Positions 5,830 through 6,480 of a stretch of 6,480 nt of DNA are shown piece by piece. Where the stretch lies: contig DROE01000235.1 in NCBI GenBank assembly GCA_011322005.1, positions 1 to 6,480 on the forward strand. Reading direction: 5' to 3'. The position numbers and the translations under genes were made by a program. The notes under the pieces are model-generated. The model worked only from the letters and a program-made list of their open reading frames with translations. It made no database searches and was not told where the DNA came from. This DNA comes from Devosia sp. (GTDB lineage: Bacteria; Pseudomonadota; Alphaproteobacteria; Rhizobiales; Devosiaceae). The first letter of the stretch is position 1; every line of letters begins with the position of its first letter.

Positions 5830-6480
5830 TTACAGAATCAGACCCGGATTGTCTCCCATATCCAGACCGGGAAATATCACTGTCTCAATTGCAGAACGGC
5901 GGAGCGAAAACATATCGCGCAAAACCCATGCCGCAAAGGCGCGCACGTCTGTTGTGGGATTCAAATCCCGATCCTGATAGAGATCCCGTTCACCAAGTCC
6001 CGGCCAGCGGCCATAGACCCGCCCCCCCTTCAGGGCGCCGCCCGCCATCACCATCGCGCCGCCCGTTCCGTGGTCGGTGCCGCCGGAGCCGTTTTCGCGC
6101 ACCGTACGGCCAAACTCGGTTAATCCAAGAACACTGGTTCGGCTCCAATTGGTACCAAGATTTCGCTTGAGGGTCAGAATTGCCGTTGACAATTGCTGCA
6201 AAGCCGCCGGCAGGTTCGAGTTCTGGTCGCGATGGGTGTCCCAGCCACCAATGGAAAAAGCCGCAATACGGGTTTCTTCGTTGAGCCGGTCAGCCGCGAA
6301 CCGCGCCAAAGACCAGGCACCTGAAGCAGCGCCAGCGCTCATTCTCCCGTCCATCTTTTCAGACATTTCAGCAACCGTTTGAGCTGATAGGTCGAACAAC
6401 GGGTCGCTTGAATAGAGCTTGTTCAAAAGCAATTGAGCCTGGGGCGAAAGGTCCAGATCTGCATCAGGACTCCAGCTTGA
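5830..6480 (-). CDS. DUF1501 family protein (C-terminal part, 5' end outside the window)
   Basis: The reading frame is open from the right edge to a TAA at 5830, giving the last 216 residues of a longer protein (family members are usually about 400). DUF1501 proteins are mostly Tat-exported and related to the alkaline phosphatase/sulfatase fold; they are often encoded beside DUF1800 proteins. Recognisable family motifs are GGWDTH (fragment residues 78-83), LTEFGRTVRENG (about 120-131) and TDHGTGG (135-141), followed by a GGRVYGRWPGL segment and DLNPTTDVRA. The Asp and His residues of GGWDTH and TDHG are candidate metal ligands. A TTG within the frame at 6432 is not the true start, because the coding sequence continues upstream without a stop. 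The biochemical role is unknown, and no direct link to N2O reduction is established. Confidence 0.9.
   Translation of the reverse strand, partial: SSWSPDADLDLSPQAQLLLNKLYSSDPLFDLSAQTVAEMSEKMDGRMSAGAASGAWSLARFAADRLNEETRIAAFSIGGWDTHRDQNSNLPAALQQLSTAILTLKRNLGTNWSRTSVLGLTEFGRTVRENGSGGTDHGTGGAMVMAGGALKGGRVYGRWPGLGERDLYQDRDLNPTTDVRAFAAWVLRDMFSLRRSAIETVIFPGLDMGDNPGLIL

Noticed and set aside
1..6480. CRISPR arrays, tRNA or rRNA genes, insertion sequences
   Set aside because: No regularly spaced repeats, tRNA-like or rRNA-like segments, or transposase frames were seen, and coding genes fill nearly the whole window.

Overview
The window is a segment of a bacterial genome carrying the start of a nitrous-oxide reduction (nos) cluster. 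The cluster is read on the minus strand as nosR, then nosZ, then the first part of nosD, which runs off the left edge. A Crp/Fnr-family regulator is divergent from nosR. To its right are a small four-helix membrane protein of unknown function and the C-terminal part of a DUF1501 protein that enters from the right edge. Moderately high GC, a Tat-exported (clade I) NosZ, non-ATG starts and the NnrR-like regulator together suggest a denitrifying alphaproteobacterium, possibly of the Hyphomicrobiales (Rhizobiales). This placement is inferred from general resemblance, not from a search.

Layout, left to right: nosD (1-318, minus, partial, TTG start); nosZ (334-2238, minus); nosR (2231-4489, minus, overlapping the nosZ start by 8 nt); a 146-base divergent control region (4490-4635); the Crp/Fnr regulator (4636-5367, plus); a 140-residue membrane protein (5358-5780, minus, convergent with the regulator and overlapping it by 10 nt); and the DUF1501 gene (5830-6480, minus, 5' end outside). 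Genes fill almost the whole window, and the only gap above 100 bases is the nosR/regulator control region.

How it fits together: NosZ is the periplasmic copper enzyme that reduces N2O to N2. NosR is the membrane flavo-iron-sulfur protein needed for nos expression and for keeping NosZ active. NosD is part of the system that delivers sulfur for CuZ assembly. The control region holds a clear FNR/NNR-type half-site pair (TTGTT-N4-AGCAA, 4575-4588). It is centred about 41 bases upstream of the nosR start point predicted from a TATAAG -10 element, which is the expected geometry for activation by a Crp/Fnr protein. The adjacent regulator lacks the FNR cysteine cluster and carries H-T-V-S-R in its recognition helix, so it is a natural candidate NO-responsive activator.

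Most of the window is a well-known pathway. The less explained parts are the palindrome and the stem-loop between the FNR-type site and nosR, the unassigned four-helix membrane protein, and the DUF1501 protein beside a denitrification locus. I did not find a clearly new system.
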